Part shown: positions 8,473 through 16,927 of the stretch, in pieces
Numbering within the stretch: position 1 is the first letter of the stretch
How the letters are laid out: every line of letters begins with the position of its first letter
Assembly (NCBI RefSeq): GCF_019396385.1
Contig: NZ_JAHKRN010000041.1
Location: forward strand, 1-64,000
Length of the DNA: 64,000 nt
Direction of reading: 5' to 3'
From: Nonomuraea harbinensis
GTDB lineage: Bacteria; Actinomycetota; Actinomycetes; Streptosporangiales; Streptosporangiaceae
Position numbers and translations under genes: made by a program
Notes under the pieces: generated by a model
Seen by the model: the letters and a program-made list of their open reading frames with translations, nothing else
Databases searched by the model: none
What the model was told of the DNA's origin: nothing

Positions 8473-8998
8473 GCGCCCCTCCCCTCCAAAAGGCGGGCGG
8501 AGAAAGCCGCAACGCCCCCACCACCCCACCCCGCTCCGCCGAGCCGCGAACAGAGGAGAGCACGACGCCGCCCGCCACCCCACCCCGGCGGTCGTCCTCC
8601 GGGAGGTGGGGGGAGGAGAGGGCGACGGCCAGGGCGTGGCTGCCGGTGTGGCTGATCGAGACGCGGATGCCGCGGGGGTCGGTCCGCCGGGCAAGGTCGG
8701 CGTGCAGGTGGACGGCCGGTGGGTGGCCGTCCAGGCAGGTCGCGTCGGCCTGGCAGGCCGGGGTGGGCAGGGGCAGGATCTCGACCTGGCCGAGGTGGGT
8801 CGCGGTCGGCGGCAGGCCGAGGAGCCGCAGCACCGCCCGCTTGCCGGCCAGCCGCCCGGCCCAGTGGTCCAGGGTGCGCCCCGACGACCGCACCCGCTCG
8901 GCGGAGGTGAAGACGTCCTCGACCCGCATCCCGTCGAGCAGCTCCACCGGCCGCGTGAGCCCGGCGTAACCGACCGCCGCGCCGCCCCAGCGCTTCAC
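8465..8998 (-). CDS. AcpS-like protein with intact C-terminal motif and altered catalytic site
   Basis: A 177-residue protein related to 4'-phosphopantetheinyl transferases of the AcpS type. FTSAERVRSSGRTLDHWAGR followed by LAGKRAVLRLLG corresponds to the FT..E..Y and KEA..KALG regions, but the metal-binding Glu is Arg (KRA). The N-terminal GxD motif is absent (GYAGLTRPVELLDG). The third motif SISHTGSHALAVAL is well kept. About 35 residues rich in Gly and Arg follow it. The GTG at 8998 overlaps the stop of the acyltransferase gene. As a lone enzyme it is probably inactive. It may pair with the other AcpS-like protein, or have a structural role. Confidence 0.7.
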   Translation of the reverse strand: MKRWGGAAVGYAGLTRPVELLDGMRVEDVFTSAERVRSSGRTLDHWAGRLAGKRAVLRLLGLPPTATHLGQVEILPLPTPACQADATCLDGHPPAVHLHADLARRTDPRGIRVSISHTGSHALAVALSSPHLPEDDRRGGVAGGVVLSSVRGSAERGGVVGALRLSPPAFWRGGAHG

Positions 8999-9903
8999 GC
9001 CGCCACCTCCCTGGCCAGGCGGCGCAGGGTGCCGGGATCGGCCATGCTCAGGCAGCGCGCCCCGGCCCGGCGGGACAGCCCGGCCAGGACCTTGCTGTCG
9101 CCGACCTCCACCCCGGGCGCGACCGCGTCGACCGCGCCGACCGTACGGGTCCACAGGACCCTGCCGGTGAGCTGCGCCACCAGCGCCCGCCGGAGCGCGC
9201 CGAGGTCCGTGGTGGGCTCGCCGGTGACGTTCGGCACGACGGGGACGCGGGGCTCCCGCATCGGGGCCGCGTCCACCGCCGCCGCCCAGCCCGGCACCGC
9301 GCCGGCCATGAGCGGGGAGTGGTACGCGCCCCCCACCTTGAGCGGCACGATCTTGGTGGCGTCCGTGGCGAGCTTCTCCAGCCGGTCCAGAGCCGGGACA
9401 GCACCGGAGACGACCACATGACCGGGCGCGTTCTCCAGCCCCACCACGACGGGCTCCCCCGGCGCCGCGGCCGCCGACGCCAGCTCCTCCACCCGCTCCG
9501 CGGACAGCCCCATCACCGCGCGCATACCGCCCGCGACCCGCCCGGCCCCGGCCATGAGCCGGGCGCGCGTCTCCACCAGGCGTACGGTCCCGGCCAGGTC
9601 GAGCACGCCCGCCGCGTGCAGGGCGGTCAGCTCGCCCACGCTGTGCCCGGCCACGACCGCGGGCTCGTACCCCTCTTCCGTCAGCACGGCCAGGGCGGCG
9701 AGGTTGCAGGCGGTCACCGCCACCTGGGCGTGCTCGGTCGACACCAGCCGGTCGAGCGGGCCGCGCGCGCACAGCGGCGAGATCGGCCGCGACAGCAGCG
9801 CGTCGACCTCGTCCAGCCGGTCGCGGGCCACCGGCCTGCGGCGCAGCCACGCCCCCATGCCGACCCGTACGGTGCCCTGGCCGGGGAAGAGATAGCCGAA
9901 CAT
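8995..9903 (-). CDS. Free-standing malonyl-CoA:ACP transacylase
   Basis: A 302-residue acyltransferase that should load malonyl units onto the ACP. It has the N-terminal FPGQG, the nucleophile motif GHSVGE near residue 87, and the catalytic His in AYHSPLM. The FabD-like C-terminal part ends LSRRAGARCLSMADPG. The ATG at 9903 is chosen because GGAG lies eight bases upstream and the preceding gene stops 14 bases before. A pathway-specific MAT within the KS/KR/DH/ACP operon means that the system need not borrow the primary fatty-acid enzyme. Malonyl specificity is likely but not proven. Confidence 0.9.
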   Translation of the reverse strand: MFGYLFPGQGTVRVGMGAWLRRRPVARDRLDEVDALLSRPISPLCARGPLDRLVSTEHAQVAVTACNLAALAVLTEEGYEPAVVAGHSVGELTALHAAGVLDLAGTVRLVETRARLMAGAGRVAGGMRAVMGLSAERVEELASAAAAPGEPVVVGLENAPGHVVVSGAVPALDRLEKLATDATKIVPLKVGGAYHSPLMAGAVPGWAAAVDAAPMREPRVPVVPNVTGEPTTDLGALRRALVAQLTGRVLWTRTVGAVDAVAPGVEVGDSKVLAGLSRRAGARCLSMADPGTLRRLAREVAA

Positions 9904-9917
9904 GAAGTGAGCTCCAT

Positions 9918-10787
9918 TCACAGGCGGCGGCGCGGCCGGCGCTCCTCGTGGGCCGGCCGCTCGGTACCGAGGAAGCCGAGCAGCAGCTTGTTGACCTGGT
10001 CGGGGGCGTCGAGGGGCAGCCAGTGCCCGGCGTCCTCGATCCGTTCGTAGCGCCAGGGCCCCTTGACGAACTTGCCGGAGGCGGCCATGCCCTCCTCCAG
10101 CAGCGCCTTGTCGCCCGCGCCCCAGATGCCCAGGGCCGGCGCGAGCACCGGCGGGAAGCGGCGGGTGATCCGCAGCTCGGAGGCGGGCGAGCGGTTGGCG
10201 CGGTACCAGTTGAGCCCGGCGGTCAGCGCGCCCGGCCTGGCCAGGTCGCGCAGGTAGCGGTCGTGGTCGCCGTCCCTGCCCATGATCTCCTTGAACAGCC
10301 GCCAGCCGTTGCGGCGCAGCAGCTCCTCGCTCACACCGGGGAACTGGTAGAAGAGCATGTACCAGGAGGCCGCCCGCTGCTCGATCGACGGCGTGGCGAA
10401 GACGCCGGGGTGCCCGACCGACAGGGCCACCAGGTGGTCGATCCTGCGCGGCATGAGGAAGGCGTACATCCAGGCGATGGCCGCGCCCCAGTCGTGGCCG
10501 ACGAGGTGCGGCCGTCTCACGCCGAGCTCCATCGTCAGCGCCACGACGTCGTTGACGATGGTCTGCATTCCGTACGCCTCGACCTCCTGCGGCTTGCCGG
10601 AGTCGCCGAAGCCGCGCAGGTCGGGCGCGATGACCCGGAAGCCGCCTTCGACCAGCGCGGGGATCTGGTTGCGCCACAGGTAGGAGGAATCGGGGAAGCC
10701 GTGCAGCAGCACGACAGGAGGGCCCTCGCCCTCGTCGACGTAGGCGAGGTCGACGCCGTTGACGTGGACCGTCTTCTTCTCCATCAT
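9918..10787 (-). CDS. Epoxide-hydrolase-like alpha/beta hydrolase
   Basis: A 289-residue alpha/beta hydrolase of the epoxide hydrolase/haloalkane dehalogenase branch. The oxyanion motif is HGFPDSSYLWRNQIP. The nucleophile is Asp in VGHDWGAAIAW, the general-base His is in EDAGHWLPLDAP, and a lid region of about 130-205 contains candidate Tyr residues. The Asp nucleophile separates it from esterases. It may open an epoxide made by one of the cluster's flavoenzymes. The ATG at 10787 overlaps the stop of the FAD oxidoreductase gene (ATGA), which supports coupled production of the two enzymes. Confidence 0.88.
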   Translation of the reverse strand: MMEKKTVHVNGVDLAYVDEGEGPPVVLLHGFPDSSYLWRNQIPALVEGGFRVIAPDLRGFGDSGKPQEVEAYGMQTIVNDVVALTMELGVRRPHLVGHDWGAAIAWMYAFLMPRRIDHLVALSVGHPGVFATPSIEQRAASWYMLFYQFPGVSEELLRRNGWRLFKEIMGRDGDHDRYLRDLARPGALTAGLNWYRANRSPASELRITRRFPPVLAPALGIWGAGDKALLEEGMAASGKFVKGPWRYERIEDAGHWLPLDAPDQVNKLLLGFLGTERPAHEERRPRRRL

Positions 10788-12022
10788 GCCGTCTCCCTGA
10801 ACAACCGCTCAGCGAAGAACTCGCTGAAGCCGAACTCGGGCACCTCTTCGGGGGCGACCATGTTGAGCAGTCCCGTCACCTGCGCGGCGAAGTTCCTGGC
10901 CATCAGCCGGCGCACCCGGCGCCTGCGCTCGACGGCGGCGGGCCCGAACTCGACGTGCAGCCTGCTGATGATGGAGGCGCCGAAGTCCAGCCGCTCCAGG
11001 CGGAATTCCCGCTCCTCGACGTACGGCGCGAAGGCGGCCGGCGACCAGTCGGCCGAGCCGAGCAGGATGTCGCAGACGGTCCTGGAGTCGCGCAGCGCGC
11101 AGGACAGGCCGGTGCCGAGCACGGTGTCGGCGTTGCCGGCCTCGTCGCCGATCAGCACCACGCCCTCGGTCAGCGGCGGCCCCTCGGGGACGCTGGACAC
11201 CGACGGCCACACCGACAGCGGCCCGGCCGGCGTGGCCGCGGTCACCGCCTTGCCGTGGTCGGGCAGGCACTTGAGCTCGTACGCGGCCAGGAACCGGTCC
11301 ACGCCGCCGGGCCCCCGGTAGCGGTGCTTGTTCACGGTGGGGAAGTTGAGATAGAGGCGGGCCCGGCCGTAACCCTGCGGGAAGACCATGAACATGACGT
11401 CGCCCTCGGTGCCCATGGCCTGCACGTCGGGCGGCCAGCCGTCCATGCCCTCGACCATCATGCCGCCGCCCCAGTGGTGCATGGAGTTGCGCATCGTGAT
11501 GCCCACCTGGCGGCCGACCGTGCAGCCCCGGCCGGTCGCGCCGAGCACGATCCGGGGGCGCAGCTCACGCGGGCCCAGCGGCGTGCCGTACGAGACGACC
11601 GGGCGCGGCCCCGGCGTGACCGTGATCTTGGCGGCCGCCATCTCCAGCCGGGCGCCGGCGGCCACGGCCTGCTCCGACATCAGCTCGCACACGGCGTGGT
11701 GCGGGAAGGCCATCGGGCCGCCGAAGCCGGGGATGAAACCGGTCATGTCCACGGCCTCGACCTCGTCGTCGGCGACCGCCTCGTCCCAGGTCATCCACTC
11801 GCGGATCTCCCAGCCGCCGCCGTCCCAGAAGCAGTCCTCCACGCCCAGGCGGCGGGCCTCCCTGATGCCCCACGGCGCCAGCCACTCGCCGCGCACCAGG
11901 TCCTTGTAGGCCTCCTGCTTCTCCAGCACCACCACGGACAGGCCGCCCGCCGCCAGCTTGCAGGCCGCGGACGCTCCGGCGATGCCGCCGCCCACGATGA
12001 CGACGTCGGGCTGCTCGGACAC
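10784..12022 (-). CDS. FAD-dependent oxidoreductase, geranylgeranyl-reductase/monooxygenase-like
   Basis: A 412-residue flavoprotein. The N-terminal Rossmann motif is VVIVGGGIAGASAACKL, the second FAD contact is GDEAGNADTVLGTGL near residue 290, and the middle part carries the substrate domain. There is no tryptophan-halogenase WxWxIP motif. I prefer the GTG at 12022, which has GGGGGAG nine bases upstream and lies six bases after the nitroreductase stop. A GTG at 12040 would overlap that gene. It may hydroxylate, epoxidise or reduce the polyketide chain. The epoxide-hydrolase-like gene is translationally coupled next to it. Confidence 0.85.
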   Translation of the reverse strand: MSEQPDVVIVGGGIAGASAACKLAAGGLSVVVLEKQEAYKDLVRGEWLAPWGIREARRLGVEDCFWDGGGWEIREWMTWDEAVADDEVEAVDMTGFIPGFGGPMAFPHHAVCELMSEQAVAAGARLEMAAAKITVTPGPRPVVSYGTPLGPRELRPRIVLGATGRGCTVGRQVGITMRNSMHHWGGGMMVEGMDGWPPDVQAMGTEGDVMFMVFPQGYGRARLYLNFPTVNKHRYRGPGGVDRFLAAYELKCLPDHGKAVTAATPAGPLSVWPSVSSVPEGPPLTEGVVLIGDEAGNADTVLGTGLSCALRDSRTVCDILLGSADWSPAAFAPYVEEREFRLERLDFGASIISRLHVEFGPAAVERRRRVRRLMARNFAAQVTGLLNMVAPEEVPEFGFSEFFAERLFRETA

Positions 12023-12027
12023 GTGTG

Positions 12028-12756
12028 TCAACTCCCCCACCTCTCCCAGTAGGTGCGTTCCTCCGCGCTGTAGCGCTCAGCCGGGCGAAAGTCGGTTCCC
12101 AGGGTGTAGGCGACCGGGATCATGCACACCTGCGTGACCCCCGACGGGATGCCGAGCAGGCGCCCGACCTCCCGTTCGTGGGGGACGTGCAGGCAGGTGA
12201 TGGTGCTGCCGAGGCCCCTGCTGCGCAGCGCGAGCTGGAAGGACCAGATGGCCGGGAAGATGGAGCCGTAGAAGATGCTGGCCCTGGTCTCGCCGTGCCG
12301 CACCAGGTGGCCGGGGTCCTCCGCGACCTTGTCCGCCATCCGCACCCGCCACGCCTCGTTGATGGCCGCGATGTCCGGCGGTCGGCCGAGCACGCACGGG
12401 ATGACGAGGACCGGCACCGCTTCGAGCGTCTCGGTGAGGGCGAGCGCGGAGGCGTAGTTGCGCTTGGCGCGGGCGTCGTTGCGGCGGCGGCCGGCGTTGG
12501 TCCAGATGTCGTTGCGGTGGAAGGTCCAGGAGGAGCGGATCATCTCCGCCAGCTTCGCCTTCACCGCCGGTTCGGTGATCACCAGCCAGCGCCAGTTCTG
12601 GTGGTTGTTGGCCGTCGGCGCCTGCACCGCGACCTCCAGCGCCTCCCGTACGATCTCGGGCGGCACCGGCCGGTCCAGGTCGAGCCGGCGGCGCACGGAC
12701 CGCGTCGTCGTCAGCAGCCGGTCGGTCTCGGCCACGTCGAAGGGCGGTGTGCTCAT
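12028..12756 (-). CDS. Nitroreductase-family FMN oxidoreductase
   Basis: A 242-residue member of the nitroreductase fold. The FMN-binding start RSVRRRLDLDRPVPPEIV and the PTANNHQNWRWLVI stretch are typical, and the C-terminal half holds LRSRGLGSTITC. Family members reduce nitro groups or quinones, or dehydrogenate thiazolines and enones. It overlaps the ketosynthase stop by four bases and leads directly into the FAD oxidoreductase, so it should act on the polyketide. It might supply an unusual reduction, since the cluster has no enoyl reductase. That suggestion is inference. Confidence 0.87.
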   Translation of the reverse strand: MSTPPFDVAETDRLLTTTRSVRRRLDLDRPVPPEIVREALEVAVQAPTANNHQNWRWLVITEPAVKAKLAEMIRSSWTFHRNDIWTNAGRRRNDARAKRNYASALALTETLEAVPVLVIPCVLGRPPDIAAINEAWRVRMADKVAEDPGHLVRHGETRASIFYGSIFPAIWSFQLALRSRGLGSTITCLHVPHEREVGRLLGIPSGVTQVCMIPVAYTLGTDFRPAERYSAEERTYWERWGS

Positions 12757-14990
12757 ACCGCCCCCAGCAGAACGGCGCCCGACACGGACCCGGGGGCGGC
12801 GGTGAGCGCGAGCGCCTGCTCCACCGGCCCCGGCAGCACGGGATCGGTCAGATACCGGCCGAGGTCCCCGGCGACCGGCCGGGCGAGCCCGGTGAGCGCG
12901 GGCGCGATCCCGTCGCGGACGGCCAGCGCGGCCATGGCGATGTTCATCGCCCCGCTCGCCGCCTGGCAGTCGCCGATCAGCGCGGCCGACGAGGTCAGCA
13001 CCCCGCCCGCCGTCCCCAGCACCGCCGCCGCCTCCTCGCGGTCCCGCGACGAACCAGCACCCACCCCGACCACCACCCCCGCCGAGGACTCCAGGGCCGG
13101 GTGAAGGGCGTCCGTGGGGTCGTGGGTGGTGTGGGTGGTGGCGAGTACCCGGGCGTAGGCCCGGCCGCCGCGGCCCGCGCAGTGGTCGGCGGACTCGACG
13201 ACGAAGGCCACCGCCGCCGACCCCGGCACGGGCTCCGCCGCGCCTGTCTCGTACGGGGTCGGCGGGTCGGAGGGGTCACCGAACGCCTCGCCGGGCCGCT
13301 CGTCGGCCGCGACCACCAGGACCACCTCGGCCTTGCCCGCGCTGATCAGCTCAAGGGCGCAGTCGAGCGCGATCGAGGCCGACGCGCCGCCGTTGCAGAT
13401 GGTGGTGGTGGGCCCGCGCAGGCCCAGCGTCTGGCAGACGGCTCCGCCGGTGGCGTTCAGCACCACGTTGGAGAAGCTCAGGACCGCCGGCTTGTTCGGG
13501 TTGAGCGCGATGCTCTCGTCGAAGCCGCCGGTGCTCTCGGCCGACCCCGCGCCGGTGGCGAAGATGAGCCCGACGTCGTCCAGCGCCTTCCTGGGCAGCT
13601 TCAGCCCCGCGTCCTCCCACGCCAGGCGCGAGGCCGCGATCGCCATCCGGGACAGCCGGTTCATGTGCCGCCACAGCGAGCGCGGCGCGTACGTCCGCCC
13701 GTCCAGCGACGGCGGGCGGCCCGCCGCGCGGAGCCCGGCCGAGATGGCCGCGCTCACCTCGGCGATGCCCGTGCCCGCGCCGGTGACCGGCCCCAGCCCG
13801 GTGATCACCGCCTCCCTGCGGGGCGGGTCCTCGTACGCGCGCGGCCCGCGTGGCCGCGTCAGCACGAGGGAGACGTTGTTGCCGCCGAACGCGTAGTTGT
13901 TGGACACGACCGTCTCGATGTCCATGGGCCGGGCCACGTTCGGCACGAAGTCCAGGTCGGCGGCCGCGGGCTCCCCGTCGAAGCCGATGGTGGGCGGGGC
14001 CACGCCGTGGCGCAGCGCCAGCACCGCGGCGACCGCCTCGACCGCGCCGGCCGCGCCGAGCGTGTGGCCGAGGAAGGACTTGATGCTGCTGGTGGGCACC
14101 TGCCCGGCGCGCTCGCCGAACACCAGGCGCATCACCTTGGCCTCCATGGCGTCGTTCGCCGGGGTGCCGGTGCCGTGACCGCTGACGTAGTGCACGTCGC
14201 CGGGCGACAGGCCCGCGTCGGCGAGCGCGCGGCGCATGGCCGCGGCCCCTCCCCTGCCGGTCGGGTCGGGCGCCGTCGCGTGGTAGGCGTCGGCCGACAG
14301 GCCGTAGCCCGCGACCTCGGCGAGCGGGACCGCCCCCCGGGCCAGGGCCAGGTCCAGCGGCTCCAGCAGCAGGAAGGCCGCCCCCTCGCCCAGGTTGAGC
14401 CCGTCGGAGCGGCTGTAGGGGCGGCACGGGCCGGTGCTGAGCGCCTGCAGCCCGGCGAAGCCCGCGTACGTGCCGAACAGCAGCGGGTCCACGCCGCCGG
14501 CCAGGACGGCGTCCGCCTCGCCGGCCAGGATCTTGTCCTTGGCGAGGCCGACCGCGTTCCCGCCGGCCGCGCAGGCGGTCGAGACCAGGATGCGGGGCCC
14601 GCGCAGGCCCAGCCGTTCGGCGACCACGTCGCCGGTGCGGTGCATCGGCTGGTAGCGCCCCGCCTGGTCCGGCGTCGCCTGGCACTTGCCGAGGATGATC
14701 CCGAACCGCCCGGGGTCGGCGGCCGTCAGCCCCGCCATCGCCTGGCGCGCGGCGACGAGCGCCAGCTGGGCGGTACGGTCGAGAGAGGCGTCGGCGTCCG
14801 GCAGCTGCGACGTGATCCACTCGTCGGGCACCTGACCCGCGTGCCTGGCCTCGAACACCGCGTACGCCTCGTCCCGCATGGGGGTGAGGCCACCGCTGCC
14901 GCTGGTCAGCCGGAGCCAGAAGTCCGCGGGGTCGCGACCGGCCGCGCAGATGATGCCCAGGCCGGTGACGACGACGGGCCGCAGCGCCAT
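12753..14990 (-). CDS. Fused ketosynthase-alpha / chain-length-factor-like ketosynthase (KS-KSbeta)
   Basis: A 745-residue protein with two ketosynthase domains in tandem. Domain 1 (1-385) has the full catalytic set: Cys140 in VSTACAAGG, His272 in GHGTGTPAND, Lys304 and His309 in SFLGHTLGAAG. Domain 2 (about 392-745) keeps the fold (VITGLGPVTGAG, GLRGPTTTICNGGASASI) but has Gly535 where the active Cys should be. It also has Asp in place of the second His (LIGDCQAASG) and no GTGT motif, as in chain length factors. The ATG at 14990 has AAGGAG six bases upstream. Type II PKS normally encode KS and CLF separately, so the one-chain arrangement is unusual. Confidence 0.92.
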   Translation of the reverse strand: MALRPVVVTGLGIICAAGRDPADFWLRLTSGSGGLTPMRDEAYAVFEARHAGQVPDEWITSQLPDADASLDRTAQLALVAARQAMAGLTAADPGRFGIILGKCQATPDQAGRYQPMHRTGDVVAERLGLRGPRILVSTACAAGGNAVGLAKDKILAGEADAVLAGGVDPLLFGTYAGFAGLQALSTGPCRPYSRSDGLNLGEGAAFLLLEPLDLALARGAVPLAEVAGYGLSADAYHATAPDPTGRGGAAAMRRALADAGLSPGDVHYVSGHGTGTPANDAMEAKVMRLVFGERAGQVPTSSIKSFLGHTLGAAGAVEAVAAVLALRHGVAPPTIGFDGEPAAADLDFVPNVARPMDIETVVSNNYAFGGNNVSLVLTRPRGPRAYEDPPRREAVITGLGPVTGAGTGIAEVSAAISAGLRAAGRPPSLDGRTYAPRSLWRHMNRLSRMAIAASRLAWEDAGLKLPRKALDDVGLIFATGAGSAESTGGFDESIALNPNKPAVLSFSNVVLNATGGAVCQTLGLRGPTTTICNGGASASIALDCALELISAGKAEVVLVVAADERPGEAFGDPSDPPTPYETGAAEPVPGSAAVAFVVESADHCAGRGGRAYARVLATTHTTHDPTDALHPALESSAGVVVGVGAGSSRDREEAAAVLGTAGGVLTSSAALIGDCQAASGAMNIAMAALAVRDGIAPALTGLARPVAGDLGRYLTDPVLPGPVEQALALTAAPGSVSGAVLLGAV

Positions 14991-15023
14991 GGATGTCTCC
15001 TTCACGAGAAGCGGGCCGGCCGA

Positions 15024-16100
15024 TCAGATGATCGGCACGCTCCAGCTCTTGGGGACGATGTAGGGACTGGTGAGCGTGGTGACACCGACGCCGCCGGCCG
15101 ACAGTTCGAGCCCGGCCGCCGCCAGGTCGCGGTCCACGCGGGCCAGGCCGAGGGTGGCGTTCAGCCCGACGCTGTGCACGGCGTGCACGACCTCGCCGAT
15201 GACCTGGTCGCCCGCCATGAGCCGGGTACCCGGCGCGGGCACGCCGACCGCGCAGGTGAAGCCGACGGTGGAGCGCCCGGCGCCCGACTCGAACGCCTCC
15301 AGCACGGCCTCGCGGCCCACGAACGACTCCTTGGTGATGTCGACCAGCCAGTTGGCGCCGATCTCGATCACCGAGGCGCCCGGGGTGGCCTCGTGGCGCG
15401 GCATCGGCTGGCGGACCTCGAGCATCGCCAGCTCCAGGGCCTCCTGCCCGGCCGGGCGGGCGTGCTCGACCGACAGGCTCCACAGGCCCGGGGCCGACTC
15501 CCGGGGCACGATCATCTGGTATCCGTACTCGCCGGTGAAGCCCGTCCTGGCGAAGACGACGTCCACGCCGTCCCAGGTGGCCTCCGCCACGGACTCGAAC
15601 GGCAGCGAGGCCAGCTCGGCGTCGATCAACCGGCCGACGACGCCCCAGGCGTACGGGCCCTCCAGCCCGACGATCGCCAGGTCCTCCGAGCGGTCGGCGA
15701 TCTCGGCGCCCTCGTCGTTCCGCTCCCGCAGGTGCTCCAGCAGGCGGGCGCCCGCGCCGCAGGAGCTCTCCAGGAGGATCCCGTCCTCCCGGCCGAAGGC
15801 GATCACCTGGTCCACGATCCGCCCGTCCTCGTCGAGGACGAGGCTCATCATGCAGCGGTCGGAGGTGAGGTACTCCACGTCGCGGGCCAGCACCCGCTGG
15901 GCGAACTCGACCGCGGCGGGGCCGGTGATCTCGATGAGCCGGTGCCCGCCGAGGTCGATGACCGCGGCGCGTTCCCTCAGCGCCGTGTACTCCTCCGACA
16001 GCGCCTCGGGCGAGGCCGAGAAACGCAGCGGCACGGTCGCGTCGCCGATCTCGCCGTAGACGGTGCCCTCAGGATGCGTGGCCGCGAGGACGTTGGTCAT
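15024..16100 (-). CDS. GcvT-fold aminomethyltransferase-like protein
   Basis: A 358-residue protein of the glycine-cleavage T / YgfZ / folate-dependent transferase family. It shows LRERAAVIDLGGHRLIEITG near the N-terminus, LDEDGRIVDQVI with the conserved Asp, FTGEYGYQMIVPRE and LVDITKESFVGREAVLEA. The usual Asn in the VVNA strand is replaced (ESSCGAG). No other glycine-cleavage genes are near. It lies three bases after the dehydratase gene and 33 bases before the KS fusion, so it belongs to the polyketide machinery. It could transfer one carbon from tetrahydrofolate or do something new. The substrate is unknown. Confidence 0.85.
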   Translation of the reverse strand: MTNVLAATHPEGTVYGEIGDATVPLRFSASPEALSEEYTALRERAAVIDLGGHRLIEITGPAAVEFAQRVLARDVEYLTSDRCMMSLVLDEDGRIVDQVIAFGREDGILLESSCGAGARLLEHLRERNDEGAEIADRSEDLAIVGLEGPYAWGVVGRLIDAELASLPFESVAEATWDGVDVVFARTGFTGEYGYQMIVPRESAPGLWSLSVEHARPAGQEALELAMLEVRQPMPRHEATPGASVIEIGANWLVDITKESFVGREAVLEAFESGAGRSTVGFTCAVGVPAPGTRLMAGDQVIGEVVHAVHSVGLNATLGLARVDRDLAAAGLELSAGGVGVTTLTSPYIVPKSWSVPII

Positions 16101-16103
16101 GGT

Positions 16104-16592
16104 TCACACCTTTCGCACAGAACGTTGACCCGCCGGATCGGCGATCGTGAGAATTCCTTCGGCGGCCACCTGGCCCGCCACCCGGGCCGACACGCGGAAC
16201 TCCGCGAATCCGCCGCCGCCTCCGGTCCGCTCGGCCGTCAGGGCGAGCTGGTCGCCGGGGACGACCGGGCGCCGGAAGCGCATCGACCTGACGCCCGCCA
16301 GGTAGCTGATCTCGCTGGCTCCGGCCAGGGCGAAGACCACGCCGGCGAGCTGGGCCAGCGCCTCGACGATCACGATCCCGGGCAGCACCGCCTCGTTCGG
16401 GAAGTGGCCCTGGAACCACAGCTCCGTGCCGGCGACGTTCTTGGTGGCCGTGCCCTTGACCCCCGGCTCCACCTTGCCGACCCGGTCCAGCAGCAGCATC
16501 GGCCAGCGGTGCGGCAGCACCGCGCGGATCTGGTCGTGGGTCAGCCCGTTCACCGGCCGCAGGCCGGCGGGCTTCGCCTCGGTAACCGTCAT
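16104..16592 (-). CDS. 3-hydroxyacyl-ACP dehydratase, FabZ-like
   Basis: A 162-residue single hot-dog dehydratase. The catalytic signature is FQGHFPNEAVLPGIVIVEA, with His and Glu in place. The LPHRWPMLLLDRV start is typical of FabZ. It removes water from 3-hydroxyacyl-ACP to give a trans double bond. The ATG at 16592 overlaps the ACP stop codon (ATGA). With the KR and KS in the operon and no enoyl reductase seen, it suggests a polyene chain. It could also serve as an isomerase, as some FabA-type enzymes do. Confidence 0.92.
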   Translation of the reverse strand: MTVTEAKPAGLRPVNGLTHDQIRAVLPHRWPMLLLDRVGKVEPGVKGTATKNVAGTELWFQGHFPNEAVLPGIVIVEALAQLAGVVFALAGASEISYLAGVRSMRFRRPVVPGDQLALTAERTGGGGGFAEFRVSARVAGQVAAEGILTIADPAGQRSVRKV

Positions 16593-16879
16593 CCCCGGGC
16601 CCGCAGCGCCGGGTTGATCTCGTCGGCCAGCCGCGACACCGAGCCGAAGACGGCCATCTCGCTGTCGTAGAGCGCGACCCCGAACTCCGCCTCGATGGCG
16701 ACGTAGAGTTCGAGCACGTCGAGGCTGTCCAGCTCCAGGCCCCGGCCGAACAGCGGCTGGTCGTCGGTGATCCAGCCCGGCTCGATCTCCAGGTCGAGCC
16801 GCGAGACGATCATCTTCTTGATCTGGTCGCAGGTCTGCTGGCGTTCGGCGGCCTTCGCGCGCAGTTCGTCGATGGTCAT
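16589..16879 (-). CDS. Acyl carrier protein
   Basis: A 96-residue ACP. The phosphopantetheine attachment Ser lies in LELDSLDVLELY, a canonical DSL motif. The helices around it (CDQIKKMIVSRLDLEIEPG and EAEFGVALYDSEM) fit the fold. The ATG at 16879 is preceded by AGGAGAAATC. An in-frame ATG six codons upstream is less likely. It should carry the growing chain for the KS fusion, KR and DH. Activation by the Sfp-type transferase at 28222-28932 is likely because the two AcpS-like proteins in this operon look degenerate. Confidence 0.94.
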   Translation of the reverse strand: MTIDELRAKAAERQQTCDQIKKMIVSRLDLEIEPGWITDDQPLFGRGLELDSLDVLELYVAIEAEFGVALYDSEMAVFGSVSRLADEINPALRARG

Positions 16880-16927
16880 GATTTCTCCTAAGAACACGGC
16901 CTAGTGCCTTGGGTCGGGAGGGCCGGC

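Noticed and set aside
12747..16670. A 1307-codon open frame on the plus strand
   Set aside because: It is antisense to the KS fusion, GcvT and FabZ genes, has a low-complexity Arg/Gly/Ala/His composition, and is a by-product of high GC content.
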